Source: Prochlorococcus sp. AG-442-N17
GTDB lineage: Bacteria; Cyanobacteriota; Cyanobacteriia; PCC-6307; Cyanobiaceae
DNA: 64,000 bases
Direction: 5' to 3'
Assembly (NCBI GenBank): GCA_003212375.1
Contig: QCPY01000001.1
Span: 124,001 to 188,000, forward strand
Position numbers and translations under genes: made by a program. Shown one piece after another: positions 5,795 to 15,377 of this stretch (position 1 is the first letter of the stretch; every line of letters starts with the position of its first letter). A model generated the notes under the pieces. That model worked only from the letters and a program-made list of their open reading frames with translations. It was not told the DNA's origin and searched no databases.

Positions 5795-6187
5795 ATGGCC
5801 CTACAAAAAATAAATAAAGAATGTCGCAAATTAATTTCATCATCTTTTAATTTAGCTCCTCAAAAATCTAAATTTGGAATAGTTTATACTCTTTACTCTG
5901 ATAGATTTAATTCAATTGAAGTAGGCTATGCTGAAAATGATAAAATCCTGCAAACTAAGGTTTCGCAAAGTGATTTAATTTTATTAGATAAAAAAATAGG
6001 TAGAGCAAAAGACCTTGATTTATTAATAAAAACATTAAATGAATTTAATATCTATTTTTCTAGGAAATTAACTTTTAAATACTCAGATATTCTAATTAAA
6101 CATTTATCAACTTTAGGTTGGCCCGTGGGGCGATCGCTTTACAAACAGAGAAAAATTAATAAAAAACTTTCATTTGCTCAAATTTAA
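5795..6187 (+). CDS. Hypothetical protein, possibly GIY-YIG-like
   Basis: I start it at ATG 5795, just after the previous stop; an upstream ATG at 5765 would overlap the neighbour by 29 bases. 130 residues. The segment G28-I-V-Y-T-L-Y-S-D-R-F, then I-E-V-G44-Y-A-E-N, resembles the strand pattern of GIY-YIG/T5orf172 domains (compare the clear member at 25426-25983), but the catalytic Arg and Glu cannot be placed with confidence. The C-terminus is basic (Y-K-Q-R-K-I-N-K-K). Co-transcribed with the RHH gene, so it could be its regulated partner. Function unproven. Confidence 0.5.
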   Translation: MALQKINKECRKLISSSFNLAPQKSKFGIVYTLYSDRFNSIEVGYAENDKILQTKVSQSDLILLDKKIGRAKDLDLLIKTLNEFNIYFSRKLTFKYSDILIKHLSTLGWPVGRSLYKQRKINKKLSFAQI

Positions 6188-6657
6188 ATATAATCGCATC
6201 CTAAAGTTTCCTTAGTTTCTCTATTCGTAAATGGATTAGTTCCAGAAGCATCTTTACAAAATTCTCTTACGATATCTCTTGGTAAGTAGACATTTGTGAA
6301 ATCTGCCCCTTTAATTTTTACATTTTCAAATTGAGTACTATAAGCAAAAGAATCCTCTAAATTAGTATTTGTCAAATCAGTTCCATCCAACACCGCTGAA
6401 TCAAGAGTAACTTCTCTTAAATTAGAATTACTTAAATTAGTATCCTTTAATTTTGCTCCATACAAACTTGCATTTTGGAGATCGCAATCTGATAAATTTG
6501 CATCCTGTAAATCTGTTAAATAAAAAGTCGCACCTTGTAAGTCTGATCCCGAAAAATCAACTCCTAATAATGATTGTTTTCCATAATCTAATGCTGCGAA
6601 GCAAATAGATGGAAATAATAGAGCAATTGAAAAAATAATCAATATTATAAATCGCAT
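6184..6657 (-). CDS. Secreted pentapeptide-repeat protein
   Basis: 157 residues: a signal peptide (about residues 1-21, ending C-F-A-A), then roughly 18 pentapeptide repeats of the A-(D/N)-L-x-x type at residues 30-120, predicted to fold as a right-handed quadrilateral beta-helix. A C-terminal cap follows with E-F-C-K-D-A-S-G-T-N-P and L-G-C-D, whose two Cys probably form a disulphide. This layout is typical of cyanobacterial thylakoid-lumen pentapeptide proteins, whose molecular role is not established. Its stop overlaps the end of the convergent gene by four bases. Confidence 0.8.
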   Translation of the reverse strand: MRFIILIIFSIALLFPSICFAALDYGKQSLLGVDFSGSDLQGATFYLTDLQDANLSDCDLQNASLYGAKLKDTNLSNSNLREVTLDSAVLDGTDLTNTNLEDSFAYSTQFENVKIKGADFTNVYLPRDIVREFCKDASGTNPFTNRETKETLGCDYI

Positions 6658-6765
6658 TTAGATATAGCAAAGTTTAAATAAATTCTAACTTCTTAAGTTG
6701 ATTACATGAAATATTTTTTTTACTGAATGCTATATTTATTGATATTAAAAATATAAAATTAGATT

Positions 6766-8415
6766 TTGGATATAGGTCCTTATGATGCAATTGTAGTTGG
6801 TTCAGGTGCTACAGGAGGAGTAGCAGCACTTACTTTAGCCCAACAAGGAATAAGAGTTTTAGTGATAGAAGCAGGACCTCAAATCAAAAGAAATGAGGCT
6901 AGCAGCAATGAGCCAAAAGACACCTTAAACCGCTTAAGAGGAATAATCTCAAAAAAACACGCAAATCAAAGTCAACATCCCGGTTATTGGAAAAACAACC
7001 CAAATTTATATTCGAATGAATTAAATCATCCATATGTCCAACCCAAAAACAAACCATTCCTCTGGACTCAAGGAAAGCAATATGGAGGGAGATCATTAAC
7101 TTGGGGCGGCATTACTTTGAGATTTTCTCCAGATGATTTTCATCCATCAAAAAAAGATGGATACGGACCAAATTGGCCCATTTCCTACGATGAAATATCA
7201 CCTCATTACGATTTTATAGAGAAATTATGTGGAATTTATGGACATAAAGATGACATTAAAGAAGTTCCAAATGGCAAATATATTGGTGAAATACCACTTA
7301 CAACAAATGAAAATATTTTTGGTAAACAAGTTAAATCAAAATTAAACTACCCATTCATTCAATCCAGAGGTTTTGATCGTAATTGTTCAGTAAAAGAGGA
7401 CCAATGGCCAAAATCATCAAGTGTAGGAAGCACCTTCAAAAAAGCATTGAAAACTGGAAATGTTCAAATAATTTCAAATCACTTAGTAGAATCATTTGAA
7501 ACAGATAAATTTACTGAACTCGCCACTAAAATAATCATTGTAAATTTAGAAAATGGTCAAAAAATATCATTAAATTGCGATTTAATTATCTTATGTGCTT
7601 CTACAATATCAACACTTAGGATTCTGCTTAACTCAGAAACCAAGTCAAATGCATATGGTTTTAAAGATTCCTCAGATAAATTAGGAAAATTTCTAATGGA
7701 TCATATTTCTATATGCAGATTCTTTTCAGTTAAAAATAAAATTCAAACAAAAAATAAATCCGATACTTTTTCTTACCTTTCTGGGGCAGGAAGCTTTTTC
7801 ATACCTTTCGGGACAAACTTACCTAAACCTGAAAGTATTGACTTTTTAAGAGGATATGGAATTTGGGGTGCAATTGACAGGTTAGGGATCCCTAAGTTTT
7901 TACAAAAAGATTTAAATTCTTCTACAGGTTTCCTTATCGCCCATGGAGAGGTCTTACCAAGAGAAGAAAATTCGGTAACCTTATCTAATAAAACAGATTC
8001 CTGGGGGATACCTATCCCTCATATTGATTTCGAATGGAGTAAAAACGAATTAAATATGGCAAAACATATGGAGAGTACGATAAGAGATTTAATAGAGGCT
8101 GCAGATGGAAAAATTAGAAGTATAGATGAGCTTATAAATATTCCATATGTAGGATTTTTTACGGAAAAATCTATCGCCCTTTCAGGAAATCCTCCACCGC
8201 CAGGGTACTATATTCATGAAGTAGGGGGAGCAGCCATGGGATTTAGTGAGGAAGAAAGCGTGGTCAATAAATCAAATCAATTATGGAGGTGTAAAAATGT
8301 TCTTGTGGTAGATGGTTCATGTTGGCCAACTTCTTCGTGGCAAAGCCCTACTTTAACAATGATGGCAATTTGTAGAAGAGCTTGTTTAAGTATTAAAAAG
8401 ACTTTGAGGGTGTAA
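6766..8415 (+). CDS. GMC-family FAD oxidoreductase
   Basis: 549 residues. The N-terminal dinucleotide-binding loop is V-V-G-S-G-A-T-G-G (about residues 10-18). The C-terminal GMC signature is present as H-E-V-G-G-A-A-M-G, then V-V-D-G-S-C-W-P and S-P-T-L-T-M-M-A. The family (glucose-methanol-choline oxidoreductases) oxidises alcohols or sugars with FAD; the substrate here cannot be told. The only start that keeps the FAD motif is TTG 6766, since an in-frame TAG lies at 6760-6762. Cytoplasmic by sequence. It ends overlapping a convergent DUF2811 gene by 23 bases. Confidence 0.85.
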   Translation: MDIGPYDAIVVGSGATGGVAALTLAQQGIRVLVIEAGPQIKRNEASSNEPKDTLNRLRGIISKKHANQSQHPGYWKNNPNLYSNELNHPYVQPKNKPFLWTQGKQYGGRSLTWGGITLRFSPDDFHPSKKDGYGPNWPISYDEISPHYDFIEKLCGIYGHKDDIKEVPNGKYIGEIPLTTNENIFGKQVKSKLNYPFIQSRGFDRNCSVKEDQWPKSSSVGSTFKKALKTGNVQIISNHLVESFETDKFTELATKIIIVNLENGQKISLNCDLIILCASTISTLRILLNSETKSNAYGFKDSSDKLGKFLMDHISICRFFSVKNKIQTKNKSDTFSYLSGAGSFFIPFGTNLPKPESIDFLRGYGIWGAIDRLGIPKFLQKDLNSSTGFLIAHGEVLPREENSVTLSNKTDSWGIPIPHIDFEWSKNELNMAKHMESTIRDLIEAADGKIRSIDELINIPYVGFFTEKSIALSGNPPPPGYYIHEVGGAAMGFSEEESVVNKSNQLWRCKNVLVVDGSCWPTSSWQSPTLTMMAICRRACLSIKKTLRV

Positions 8416-8704
8416 AAAGTTGATTTATATAAATTTCTGAAACTGAATTATCAGTACAACCATTTTGCCTTAGAAAAGAGGCTAAAGCAGAATTTATAAG
8501 CTTATACTGATCCCAAGTTGGATTATGTAAAACAAAATCTTTCATAGTCTCATAAAGACTTTCTGATAGTTCTGTTTCTAAAGAAATTTTTGAAGAGAAG
8601 GCATTTTCAAACTTAACTTCAAAATTATCCTCCTGATTTAATTTATTCATAAAATACAAATCAACGTTCCTAAATATATTTGTATATTTTTTTTTAAAAG
8701 TCAA
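8393..8704 (-). CDS. DUF2811 family protein
   Basis: The C-terminal 70 residues match the cyanobacterial DUF2811 pattern: I-S-L-E-T-E-L-S-E-S-L-Y, then H-P/N-P-T-W-D-Q, then A-L-A-S-F-L-R-Q-N-G and a terminal I-Y-I-N-Q-L-F. The family is small and helical, of unknown function, perhaps RHH-like. The first 18 residues may not be translated: a Met at residue 19 (codon ending at 8650) gives a more usual length. Convergent with the GMC oxidoreductase, overlapping its 3' end. Confidence 0.7.
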   Translation of the reverse strand: MTFKKKYTNIFRNVDLYFMNKLNQEDNFEVKFENAFSSKISLETELSESLYETMKDFVLHNPTWDQYKLINSALASFLRQNGCTDNSVSEIYINQLFTPSKSF

Positions 8705-9004
8705 AAAATTCTTTCTAGCATTTATGTAATATTCTCAAATAAGACCCATGTTATAGATTGATTTACACAAAAAACAATCTTCAACCGGATAAATTGATAG
8801 GAGAATTAAGAAAAATCAATAATTAATGTTGAAGTGCTGTCATTCTTGAAAAAAGGCTTGATAACTTATTCCATGTGGAAATGGGCGTGGAAAACTAATT
8901 ATTTACTGTGGAAAATATGGTCTAAAATGCTTTACTTATTTTCTATAAAGAATACTTATATATAATAAGTCTATTAAGACCAACGCGAGAAAGAGACAAT
9001 TGAT
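8705..9004. other. Gene-free spacer with DnaA-box-like 9-mers
   Basis: 300 bases with no ORF. Three copies of a TGTGGAAAA-like 9-mer occur at 8874-8882 (TGTGGAAAT), 8886-8894 (CGTGGAAAA) and 8907-8915 (exact). The reverse complement TTTTCCACA is the cyanobacterial DnaA-box consensus as I know it. The first lies in an inverted repeat TTCCA-tg-TGGAA. The rest is AT-rich with no terminator. The promoter of the DUF2811 gene must also lie here. Confidence 0.5.
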
Positions 9005-10225
9005 TCAGTCTTTTTCAACTGAATTTCTTAAGATTTGATCTTTACTAAGCAAGCGAAGCGTGACAGGTCCCAATGGGTGTTTTGAATTAGGGTAAATACT
9101 ATGATGATGATGATGATGATGATGATGATCCTCATGATTATCATAATTTTTATCAATACCTTTTTCTATCTGATCTTTGCCTTCAATTAAATTTTGGCCA
9201 TTATTTTCACAAGCCCCATTGCACTCTAAATCACATAAATCACAGCTGATACCCAAACCCTCTACATGGTCATGATGACTTTCTTGTACCATTCCAACTT
9301 CTTTTTCAAAGCCAAATAAATTTGATCTATATTTACAAGTTGAGCAATTCATAAAATTCTTACCTTCGTTATTAAGAATCTCTTCTATCCTTTCTACAAA
9401 AGTGTCTACCACAAAAGACTGTGATGAAAGATATTTTGCATGTATAAATGAAATATTTGGATTATTAATAGCGACTAAATCACTTTGCCTTTTTATTCTC
9501 GTGACAAGGACTCCTGAGAAAAGGAAATAAGGGAAAATAATTATATTTTTATAACCAAGTCTCACAACATTTTTCAGGCCAGGTTCAACAAGAGGGAAAG
9601 TTACTCCAGAAAAAACTGTTTCCCCCCATCCTAAACCAAGACCCTCTACTATCATTCTCGTAATTTTTGAAACATTGGAATTCGCATCTGGGTCAGAAGA
9701 ACCTCTACCAACAACAACTAATAATGATTCTTCAGGTTTAAGAGTATTATCTTGTTTAAATACATCTTTTACTCTTTCACAAGATGCACTAATCATTAAA
9801 TTATTAATACCTAATTCTCTTCCATAAATTATTTCAATACCTGTTTTACTTGAATAATGCATAAGCAAACTAGGTATATCATTTTTTACATGGCCAGCAG
9901 CGAAAAGCATTGCGGGTATTGCAATTATTTTTTTTATAGAAAGATCCTTTAACTTGTCTAGAGCATCAATCAGTGAAGGTTTAGCGAATTCCAAGAAACC
10001 ATATTCAACTAAAAAGTTTGGATATCTTTCTTGAATGAACTTAGTTAATTCTTGAAATTCAGTAATGGCTAGTTTATTTCTACTCCCGTGTCCACAAATA
10101 AGTATCGCGACTTGATTATTTAACTTCGAATCTAAATTATCCAAAATCAAGTTATTACTTATACCATAATAGTAAAGAACATTATCATGTAGTGAAAAAT
10201 AATAATAACTTGCTTGAAGTTCCAA
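9005..10225 (-). CDS. cbiX: CbiX-type sirohydrochlorin chelatase with His-rich tail
   Basis: Two tandem CbiX half-domains are visible: I-L-I-C-G-H-G-S-R at about residue 40 and V-V-V-G-R-G-S-S-D-P at about residue 170, each followed by the usual F-(P/A)-x-F-L-(F/A)-x-G-x-H/L segments. Such enzymes insert cobalt (or iron) into sirohydrochlorin for corrinoid or sirohaem synthesis. The C-terminus adds two Cys clusters (C-S-T-C-K; C-D-L-C-D-L-E-C-x-G-A-C) that could hold an Fe-S cluster, and a run of nine His that probably binds metal. The first 40 residues are doubtful because ATG 10225 overlaps the divergent gene; TTG at 10150 or 10144 is likelier. Confidence 0.85.
   Translation of the reverse strand: MELQASYYYFSLHDNVLYYYGISNNLILDNLDSKLNNQVAILICGHGSRNKLAITEFQELTKFIQERYPNFLVEYGFLEFAKPSLIDALDKLKDLSIKKIIAIPAMLFAAGHVKNDIPSLLMHYSSKTGIEIIYGRELGINNLMISASCERVKDVFKQDNTLKPEESLLVVVGRGSSDPDANSNVSKITRMIVEGLGLGWGETVFSGVTFPLVEPGLKNVVRLGYKNIIIFPYFLFSGVLVTRIKRQSDLVAINNPNISFIHAKYLSSQSFVVDTFVERIEEILNNEGKNFMNCSTCKYRSNLFGFEKEVGMVQESHHDHVEGLGISCDLCDLECNGACENNGQNLIEGKDQIEKGIDKNYDNHEDHHHHHHHHHSIYPNSKHPLGPVTLRLLSKDQILRNSVEKD
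9101..9129 (-). repeat. CAT trinucleotide microsatellite
   Basis: Nine uninterrupted CAT codons (ATG on the plus strand) encode the nine-histidine run of the CbiX-type protein. No synonymous CAC interrupts the run, so copy number could change by slippage in steps of one histidine without breaking the frame. Confidence 0.85.
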
Positions 10226-11472
10226 ATATCAACTCAAAGGATGCAAAATTAAAGAAATTAATTTATGACGTGGATGATTCCTTATTTAACATTGATAATT
10301 ACTCTAAGGAAAAATTCGAGCACCTCTGCGTATGCAGTGGAGGTACAACCTCTAGCTGTGCAAAAAATGGTTTTCCAACTCTTGATCTAAGAAAAAATCA
10401 CAGCAAAATTCACCTAGATAGAAAAACCAATTTAGTAACAATTGGAGGTGGAGTAATAATGGGGGATCTAGTAAATCATTTACAAAAACATAATCGAAGT
10501 TTTCCAATCGGACTTTCTAAACTTCCTGGAGCAGGCTATATACTTACGGGTGGAGTAAGCCCGCTCAGTAGAGCCTACGGATTAGCCATTGATAATATTG
10601 AATCAATAAAAGGTTTCTTGGGTAATGGCGCATTTATCTCTTTAAAAAAAAATCAAATAAATCCAGAAGAAAAATTAATCTGGGAAGCAATTAAAGGCGC
10701 AGCACCCTTCTTCTCAATTATTACCGAAATAGAACTTAAGACTATCCAATCTAATCCAATTAAGATTATTGAAGGATTTGTAAATCTAAATGAACTTTCA
10801 GAAATAATAAAACTATCAGAGGAATTTCCAGAAAATATTAGTCTTCAATGGATTTATGCCAAAAAAATTTATATATATATTTTTGCTGAACTCAAAAATA
10901 ATTTAGAGGATAAAGTGATAAAAGAATACTTAATGCTTCTAGACAAATATCCTTCTCTAGAAAAAAAACTTTATGACAATTTTCACAAAATAAACTTCTT
11001 CCCAAAGGAATTGAATTTATATGAGCTGAATGCAAATAACCATTCTGAGGTAATTAGTCTTCTTGGGGAAGATTTAAAAAATGAAATCCCAATTTTCATT
11101 AAATGTTTGAATGAAATAATGGCCAATAAACCTAATAATTCCTGTTATGTTGCTTCTCAACAATTAGGTTGCAAAACTAAAAAGTTGAATAATGGCTCAA
11201 GCTTTTTTGTTCATAGAAAAAGTACTTGGAAACCATGGATATATGCATCATGGAAAAAAAATGATCTTCAAGAAAAAGAAGTCGCTTTAGGATGGATTTA
11301 TAAATCGTGGAGCAAGCTAAAAAGGTTTTATCCAAATATTCACTTAGCCCAATTGCATAATCATTTAAATTCACATGATGAAGAAATCACACTTGCCTTT
11401 GGGAATAGATTGAATGAATTAAAAACTTTAAAGAATATTTTTGACCCACAAGGTATTTTACCTCCTTTATGA
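10192..11472 (+). CDS. FAD-binding (PCMH-type) oxidoreductase
   Basis: 426 residues. The FAD-binding PCMH-type domain is recognised at about residues 40-190: C-S-G-G-T-T-S-S, V-T-I-G-G-G-V-I-M-G-D-L, F-P-I-G-L-S-K-L-P-G-A-G, and G-G-V-S-P-L-S-R-A-Y-G-L-A-I-D-N. The C-terminus (N-I-F-D-P-Q-G-I-L-P) is the usual end of the vanillyl-alcohol-oxidase-like group. Substrate unknown. The start is GTG 10192, which overlaps the divergent cbiX ORF start by 34 bases, so one of the two starts is wrong. The ORF runs to 31 bases before the SulP gene, so the two may be co-transcribed. Confidence 0.8.
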   Translation: MKNNNNLLEVPNINSKDAKLKKLIYDVDDSLFNIDNYSKEKFEHLCVCSGGTTSSCAKNGFPTLDLRKNHSKIHLDRKTNLVTIGGGVIMGDLVNHLQKHNRSFPIGLSKLPGAGYILTGGVSPLSRAYGLAIDNIESIKGFLGNGAFISLKKNQINPEEKLIWEAIKGAAPFFSIITEIELKTIQSNPIKIIEGFVNLNELSEIIKLSEEFPENISLQWIYAKKIYIYIFAELKNNLEDKVIKEYLMLLDKYPSLEKKLYDNFHKINFFPKELNLYELNANNHSEVISLLGEDLKNEIPIFIKCLNEIMANKPNNSCYVASQQLGCKTKKLNNGSSFFVHRKSTWKPWIYASWKKNDLQEKEVALGWIYKSWSKLKRFYPNIHLAQLHNHLNSHDEEITLAFGNRLNELKTLKNIFDPQGILPPL

Positions 11473-11502
11473 GGTAACTTTTTAAGTATAAAGAAACTTA
11501 AA

Positions 11503-13068
11503 ATGTCAAATTTCTCAAGATATTTATCTAAAAATTGGTTTGATGATCCAAAGTCAAATATTCTCTCTGGTTTAGTTGTAGCTTTTGCAATGATCCCAGA
11601 AGCAATTGCTTTTTCAGGCATAGCTGGTGTAGATCCTAAAGTTGGTCTTTTTGGTGCATTTTGCTTATCTATAACTATTGCGATTGTTGGAGGAAGAAAG
11701 GGTATGATCACTTCAGCTACAGGTTCAACAGCACTTTTAATGACTGGACTTGTTGCTTATGGAGAATCACAAGCTCCTGGATTAGGAGTCTCATATCTTA
11801 TCGCAGCTGGAATATTAACTGGAATATTCCAAATTCTTTGGGGATATTTAAGACTTGCCTACCAAATGCGATTCGTGCCAACAGGAGTTTTAAGTGGATT
11901 TGTCAATGCACTGGCACTTTTAATATTTCAAGCACAACTACCTCAGTTAGGAATAGGTATTAAAGAATCAAAAGAATTAGTTGAACAAACTATAAGTCAA
12001 TATCCAGTTAACTCACAGATTCCAGTAGTTTGGGTTCTTGTAATCCTAGGATTAGTAATTATCTATGGGCTTCCAAAAATCACAAAAGTAGTCCCATCAC
12101 AACTTATCGCAATAGTATTAATTACTCTTATAAGCATATTCTTTAATCTAGATGTCCCAACAGTTAGCGATTTGGGTAAATTACCTGATGGATTACCAAG
12201 TATTTCTCTCCCTTTTGGATCAATAGAAAATGGGAAAGTACCTTTTAGTCTTGAAACATTAGGGATAATTTTACCGACCTCACTTGCAATATCTCTTGTG
12301 GGTTTAATGGAAACCTTTTTAACACAAGACATTTTAGACGATGTAACTGATACAAGTTCTAATAAAAATAAAGAAGCAAGAGGACAAGGAATCGCAAATA
12401 TTGTGGCATCCTTATTTGGTGGAATGGCAGGATGTGCCTTAGTCGGGCAATCAGTTATGAACACTGAAAATGGTGGAAAATCTAGATTATCAACCCTCTC
12501 CTCAGGTATATCTCTACTAATTATGATCATCCTCTTGAAGTCTTGGATTGGAGCAATACCAATGGCTGCTTTAGTAGCAATCATGATAACGATCGCGATA
12601 AGTACAGCAGATATAAATGGATTAAAAAATATTAGAAAGATACCTAAAAGTGATACTGCAGTAATGCTTATGACTTTTGCAGTTACTATGCTTACAAAAC
12701 CTCATAATCTTGCACTTGGAGTTATTGCAGGAGTTGGATTAGCTGCAATTCTTTTCAGCAGAAAAGTCGCAAAAGTTATTAATGTCTCAAGAGCGAGAGA
12801 AAATAATTTGACTACCTACAAAGTAAAAGGACAATTATTTTTTGTAAGTAAAATATATTTTTTACAAGGATTTGATATTCATGAACATACAGAAAATATC
12901 GTAATTGACATGTCTTTAGCTCATATTTGGGATCAAAGTGGCGTTGTTGCTCTTGAGCAAATTATTAGAAAATTCCAGAATGGTGGTTCTAAAGTTGAAA
13001 TTGTAGGATTAAATAAAGAAAGTCTTAACTTATTTGAAAGACTAGGTGGTATTGAAAGCGCTCATTAA
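11503..13068 (+). CDS. SulP-family anion transporter (sulfate or bicarbonate)
   Basis: 521 residues: about 10-12 membrane segments over residues 20-400, with the SulP features D-D-P-K-S-N-I-L-S-G-L-V-V-A near the start and the A-T-G-S-T-A-L-L-M-T-G segment. A cytoplasmic STAS domain follows at about residues 440-515 (V-I-D-M-S-L-A-H-I-W-D-Q-S-G-V-V-A-L). Family members include sulfate permeases and the Na+-dependent bicarbonate transporter BicA of marine cyanobacteria; sequence alone does not decide which. Methionine/sulfur genes lie next to it on the other strand, but its 5' neighbour is an oxidase. Confidence 0.88.
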   Translation: MSNFSRYLSKNWFDDPKSNILSGLVVAFAMIPEAIAFSGIAGVDPKVGLFGAFCLSITIAIVGGRKGMITSATGSTALLMTGLVAYGESQAPGLGVSYLIAAGILTGIFQILWGYLRLAYQMRFVPTGVLSGFVNALALLIFQAQLPQLGIGIKESKELVEQTISQYPVNSQIPVVWVLVILGLVIIYGLPKITKVVPSQLIAIVLITLISIFFNLDVPTVSDLGKLPDGLPSISLPFGSIENGKVPFSLETLGIILPTSLAISLVGLMETFLTQDILDDVTDTSSNKNKEARGQGIANIVASLFGGMAGCALVGQSVMNTENGGKSRLSTLSSGISLLIMIILLKSWIGAIPMAALVAIMITIAISTADINGLKNIRKIPKSDTAVMLMTFAVTMLTKPHNLALGVIAGVGLAAILFSRKVAKVINVSRARENNLTTYKVKGQLFFVSKIYFLQGFDIHEHTENIVIDMSLAHIWDQSGVVALEQIIRKFQNGGSKVEIVGLNKESLNLFERLGGIESAH

Positions 13069-13073
13069 AAAAG

Positions 13074-13964
13074 TTAATTAAGACTAACTTGTTGATAACA
13101 AAACCAAAGCCATTGCTGAAAAAGCAAATTCCTATGTGATCTCCAAGCGGTTTTTGAACTATTTAGATCAAAATTTTCAGGAGGAGGAACATCTCCCTTT
13201 TCTTTGTCTCTTTCAATTTCACTAATAATTCTATGCACTGTATATTCAGGATGACCTAAATGCATAAGTTGTTTTTGATCATTAGATTCAAATATTGTAT
13301 ATCCGACGTTTTCTCCATAAGCCAACAAATTCAATTTCCCTTCTTTTTGGGCCTTCTCCATCTCCGAATCTGGTAATCCTGCAAATCTACTTTGAGGACA
13401 AATAAATTCATCATCTTGTGTACCCATCAAAGGGTGTCCAGGAACAAGACTTTTTAAAGGGAATACCCCAAATAATTTTTTATCAAAAACTTTCTTTTTG
13501 ACCCCTGCCAAATAAGCCAGCGCAAAACCAGCCCAACATAATCCAAGAGTACTCGCACAAGAATTTCTGGCTTCATTTACAATTTTCACAAATTCATCCC
13601 AATACTTAACTTCCTCAAAGGCTAGGTGCTCAATAGGTGCACCAGTAATAATGATTCCATCTAACGGTTCTGGATTATTTGCTTCTTCCCAAGTTATGTA
13701 TAGATTATTTAGATGATTAAGATCCCATGTTTTATAAGAGTGAGTATTAAGCTTTATCCAAACTGGCTCAATCTGAAGAGGAGATAAACCCAGTGGATGT
13801 AGTAAGTTAAATTCATACTGCTTACCAAGGGGCATGATATTTAAAATACCAATCCTAAGAGGACGTATATCCTGTCTTTTTGCCAATTCTGGTTCGATCC
13901 AAGATATATGATTTTTCTCAACATCACTAATCTTGTGATAGTTACTTGGAATTATTAAAGCCAA
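13074..13964 (-). CDS. metA: Homoserine O-acyltransferase (MetA), probably acetyl-specific
   Basis: 296 residues, the normal length for MetA. The catalytic Cys is C143 in L-G-L-C-W-A; His and Glu are H238 and E240 in G-H-P-E-Y. The enzyme activates homoserine for methionine synthesis. In the acyl-CoA pocket the loop reads G-A-P-I-E112-H, where E. coli has Gly111; from family knowledge a Glu here goes with acetyl-CoA use. That fits the upstream O-acetylhomoserine sulfhydrylase gene, 13 bases away on the same strand. It is therefore likely a homoserine O-acetyltransferase with the MetA fold. Confidence 0.93.
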   Translation of the reverse strand: MALIIPSNYHKISDVEKNHISWIEPELAKRQDIRPLRIGILNIMPLGKQYEFNLLHPLGLSPLQIEPVWIKLNTHSYKTWDLNHLNNLYITWEEANNPEPLDGIIITGAPIEHLAFEEVKYWDEFVKIVNEARNSCASTLGLCWAGFALAYLAGVKKKVFDKKLFGVFPLKSLVPGHPLMGTQDDEFICPQSRFAGLPDSEMEKAQKEGKLNLLAYGENVGYTIFESNDQKQLMHLGHPEYTVHRIISEIERDKEKGDVPPPENFDLNSSKTAWRSHRNLLFQQWLWFCYQQVSLN

Positions 13965-13977
13965 TAAATCTCCTTTC

Positions 13978-15321
<1,344 letters not shown>

Positions 15322-15377
15322 CTATTATCTATTTAACTTAAAAAAGTCCAAAAAAAAAACAATAAAAAGATAAATAT

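Noticed and set aside
8705-9004. Chromosomal origin of replication
   Set aside because: Only three DnaA-like 9-mers, no dnaA or dnaN nearby and no paired AT-rich unwinding element recognised; kept only as a box cluster.
9101-9129. CRISPR-like or regulatory repeat
   Set aside because: It is an in-frame trinucleotide tract coding for histidine; no spacers.
11661-11963. 100-residue ORF in another frame of the SulP gene
   Set aside because: Tryptophan/cysteine/arginine-rich frame-shift shadow with no family match.
12063-12584. 173-residue minus-strand ORF opposite the SulP gene
   Set aside because: Shadow of a strong plus-strand membrane protein; composition is reverse-strand-like and no motif is seen.
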